This document shows, piece by piece, positions 62,525 through 64,000 of a DNA stretch of 64,000 nt. The notes under the pieces were generated by a model, which saw nothing but the letters and a program-made list of their open reading frames with translations, did no database searches and was not told the origin of the DNA. Every line of letters begins with the position of its first letter. Positions within the stretch are counted from its first letter, which is position 1. This stretch comes from Oceanobacillus caeni (GTDB taxonomy: Bacteria; Bacillota; Bacilli; Bacillales; Amphibacillaceae), in contig NZ_JAHHXM010000002.1 in the NCBI RefSeq assembly GCF_019037185.1, forward strand, positions 1 to 64,000, in the 5' to 3' direction. Both the position numbers and the translations under genes were made by a program.

Positions 62525-64000
62525 TTATTTAATTGTCTCCAACACGTAATCTTTTGCGGATTGAACAGCTTCCAAGATCTTAGCAGGATCTTTACCACCC
62601 GCTTGAGCCATATCTGGACGACCTCCCCCGCCGCCACCACAAATTTGTGCAGCCTGCTTAATTAACTTACCTGCATGGAAACCTTTCTCAACTAAATCCT
62701 TCGATACACCAGAAGCAAGTTGAACCTTTCCGTTGTTTTCTGTTGCTAATAAGATGATACAAGAACCTAACTTTTGTTTTAAATCATCAATCATATTTCT
62801 TAACTGGTTCATATCTCTCACATGAACTTGTTGAGCTAATAAGGTTACACCTTCTATGGTTTCAACCTGTTCCATAACCTGCGAACTTTCTGCATTTGCA
62901 AGTTTTGCACTTAATGATTCATTTTCTTTTTGCAATTGTTTCATTTCATGGAACATATTTTCAATACGTTCTGGAAGGCTTTCTTCATTTGATTTAAATA
63001 AATTAGCTGATGTATGCAAAATATTTAATTTTCCATTTAAATATTGATAAGCTTCTTTACTAGTTACAGCCTCAATCCTTCTAGTTCCTGCTCCAATCCC
63101 GCTTTCCGAAACAAGTTTAAATAGACCTATTTCGGATGTGTTTTTAACGTGGCATCCCCCACATAATTCTAAACTAAAATCTCCCATTTGCACGACACGA
63201 ACAATGTCTCCATATTTTTCACCAAATAGTGCCATGGCTCCCATTTCTTTCGCTTCTTGTAGTTTTTTAAGACTTATTTCCACTGGAATGGCTTCCCATA
63301 TTTTCTCATTAACAATTTCCTCGACTTTTCTTAACTCTTTATCAGATAATGGATTAAAATGAGAAAAGTCGAATCGTAATCTTTCTGGTGTTACTAAAGA
63401 GCCCGCCTGATTCACATGAGAACCGAGTACATCTTTTAACGCCTGATGAAGTAAGTGTGTTGCTGAATGGTTCTTAATAATAGAATTACGGAATTCAGAA
63501 TCCACAGCCGCTTTCACCGTATCATTTACATTTAATTCTCCATCTTTGACTATAACACGGTGAATATTCTGGCCTTTTGGAGACTTCTGTACATCCTCAA
63601 CAAGGGCAGAGGCATTATCAGTATAGATCCATCCCTTATCCGCAACTTGTCCGCCACTCTCAGCGTAAAATGGAGTTTTATTTAAAAATAGGAAAACCGT
63701 ATCTCCTGTTTTAGCAGTATTAATCATTTCACTTCCGTCAAATAATGCAACAACCTTGGTATCAATCTCTAAATTATCATAACCGATAAATTCACTGTCA
63801 ACTTCAATTTCACTTAATACAGTATCTTGAACTTGCATAGAGTCTACTTTTTGTCTTGCATTTCTTGCCCGGCTACGTTGTTTATCCATTTCTTTGTTAT
63901 ATCCAGCTTCATCAATAGAGAAACCATGTTCTTCCACATATTCCTCTGTTAATTCTTTAGGGAAACCGTATGTATCATATAAACGGAATACTTCCTCCCC
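62525..64000 (-). CDS. alaS: Alanyl-tRNA synthetase, 3' part
   Basis: Partial gene: the frame is open to the window edge, encoding the last 491 residues. The first visible part, GEEVFRLYDTYGFP, belongs to the end of the catalytic region. Next come the editing domain with HSATHLLHQAL near 175, FDFSHFNP near 205 and CGGCHVKNTSEIG near 278 (counted from the edge), and the C-Ala end with GGGGGGRPDMAQAGGKDP near 460, the glycine-rich tRNA-binding tail. The N-terminal aminoacylation core lies outside the window. Confidence 0.97.
   Translation of the reverse strand, partial: GEEVFRLYDTYGFPKELTEEYVEEHGFSIDEAGYNKEMDKQRSRARNARQKVDSMQVQDTVLSEIEVDSEFIGYDNLEIDTKVVALFDGSEMINTAKTGDTVFLFLNKTPFYAESGGQVADKGWIYTDNASALVEDVQKSPKGQNIHRVIVKDGELNVNDTVKAAVDSEFRNSIIKNHSATHLLHQALKDVLGSHVNQAGSLVTPERLRFDFSHFNPLSDKELRKVEEIVNEKIWEAIPVEISLKKLQEAKEMGAMALFGEKYGDIVRVVQMGDFSLELCGGCHVKNTSEIGLFKLVSESGIGAGTRRIEAVTSKEAYQYLNGKLNILHTSANLFKSNEESLPERIENMFHEMKQLQKENESLSAKLANAESSQVMEQVETIEGVTLLAQQVHVRDMNQLRNMIDDLKQKLGSCIILLATENNGKVQLASGVSKDLVEKGFHAGKLIKQAAQICGGGGGGRPDMAQAGGKDPAKILEAVQSAKDYVLETIK

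Overview
The window is a low-GC chromosome segment from an endospore-forming member of the Bacillaceae (Bacillota). Gene content and order follow the Bacillus subtilis yqf/yqe/yrr region closely. Sporulation genes (gpr, spoIIP, yqfC, yqfD, sigK, sda) sit among housekeeping genes. The genus cannot be fixed from sequence alone; the repeat-rich spacers and missing yqf/yqe/yrr genes fit a halotolerant Oceanobacillus/Virgibacillus-type lineage (inference). Almost all genes are on the minus strand; plus-strand exceptions are yqfZ, yqfT, rpsT, yqzM, sda and sigK.

Layout. 1-4 kb: tRNA-Asn, a Na/Pi cotransporter with a possible PhoP box, a short NfeD protein, and small YqfZ/YqfX/YqfT proteins. 4-14 kb: nfo, cshB, nif3-type yqfO, trmK, cccA, an unknown membrane protein, then the macromolecular synthesis genes rpoD and dnaG, and ppsR-ccpN. 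14-20 kb: glyQS under a T-box leader, recO, a small unlisted yqzL gene, and era. 20-30 kb: dgkA-ybeY-pgpH-phoH-yqfD-yqfC, a YqfB-like protein, floA-yqeZ, yqeY-rpsU. 30-44 kb: deoC, rsmE, prmA, the CIRCE-controlled hrcA-grpE-dnaK-dnaJ heat-shock cluster, hemW, lepA, yqxA, spoIIP, gpr, and rpsT. 44-54.6 kb: holA, a small yqzM gene, comEC-comEB-comEA, and yqeM-rsfS-yqeK-nadD-yhbY-aroE-yqeH-yqeG. 54.6-56.4 kb: a DnaA-box cluster in the yqeG/sda divergent spacer, sda, and an uninterrupted sigK. 56.6-64 kb: mtnN, yrrS, greA, udk, trmR, mltG, yrzB, ruvX, ireB and the 3' part of alaS.

How it works together. Most products serve replication (dnaG, holA), transcription (rpoD, greA), ribosome and tRNA maturation (era, ybeY, rsmE, prmA, rsfS, yhbY, yqeH, trmK, trmR), protein quality control and sporulation. 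Visible regulation includes a perfect CIRCE operator, a glycine T-box, a sigma F/G-type gpr promoter, and DnaA boxes beside sda (a replication-to-sporulation checkpoint).

The most notable unexplained feature is a dispersed intergenic repeat (family A, about 80-120 nt, 12 copies recognised). It usually follows a gene's 3' end, and in the direction of that gene's transcription it reads as two hairpins followed by a U-tract. A second family (B, 5 copies) often abuts or interrupts A, and one MITE-like element lies before era's 3' end. Several genes present in B. subtilis (cdd, mtaB, ispH, yqxD, comER, yrrN-yrrO) are missing from their usual places, in some cases where repeats now sit. Many start codons here are TTG or GTG.
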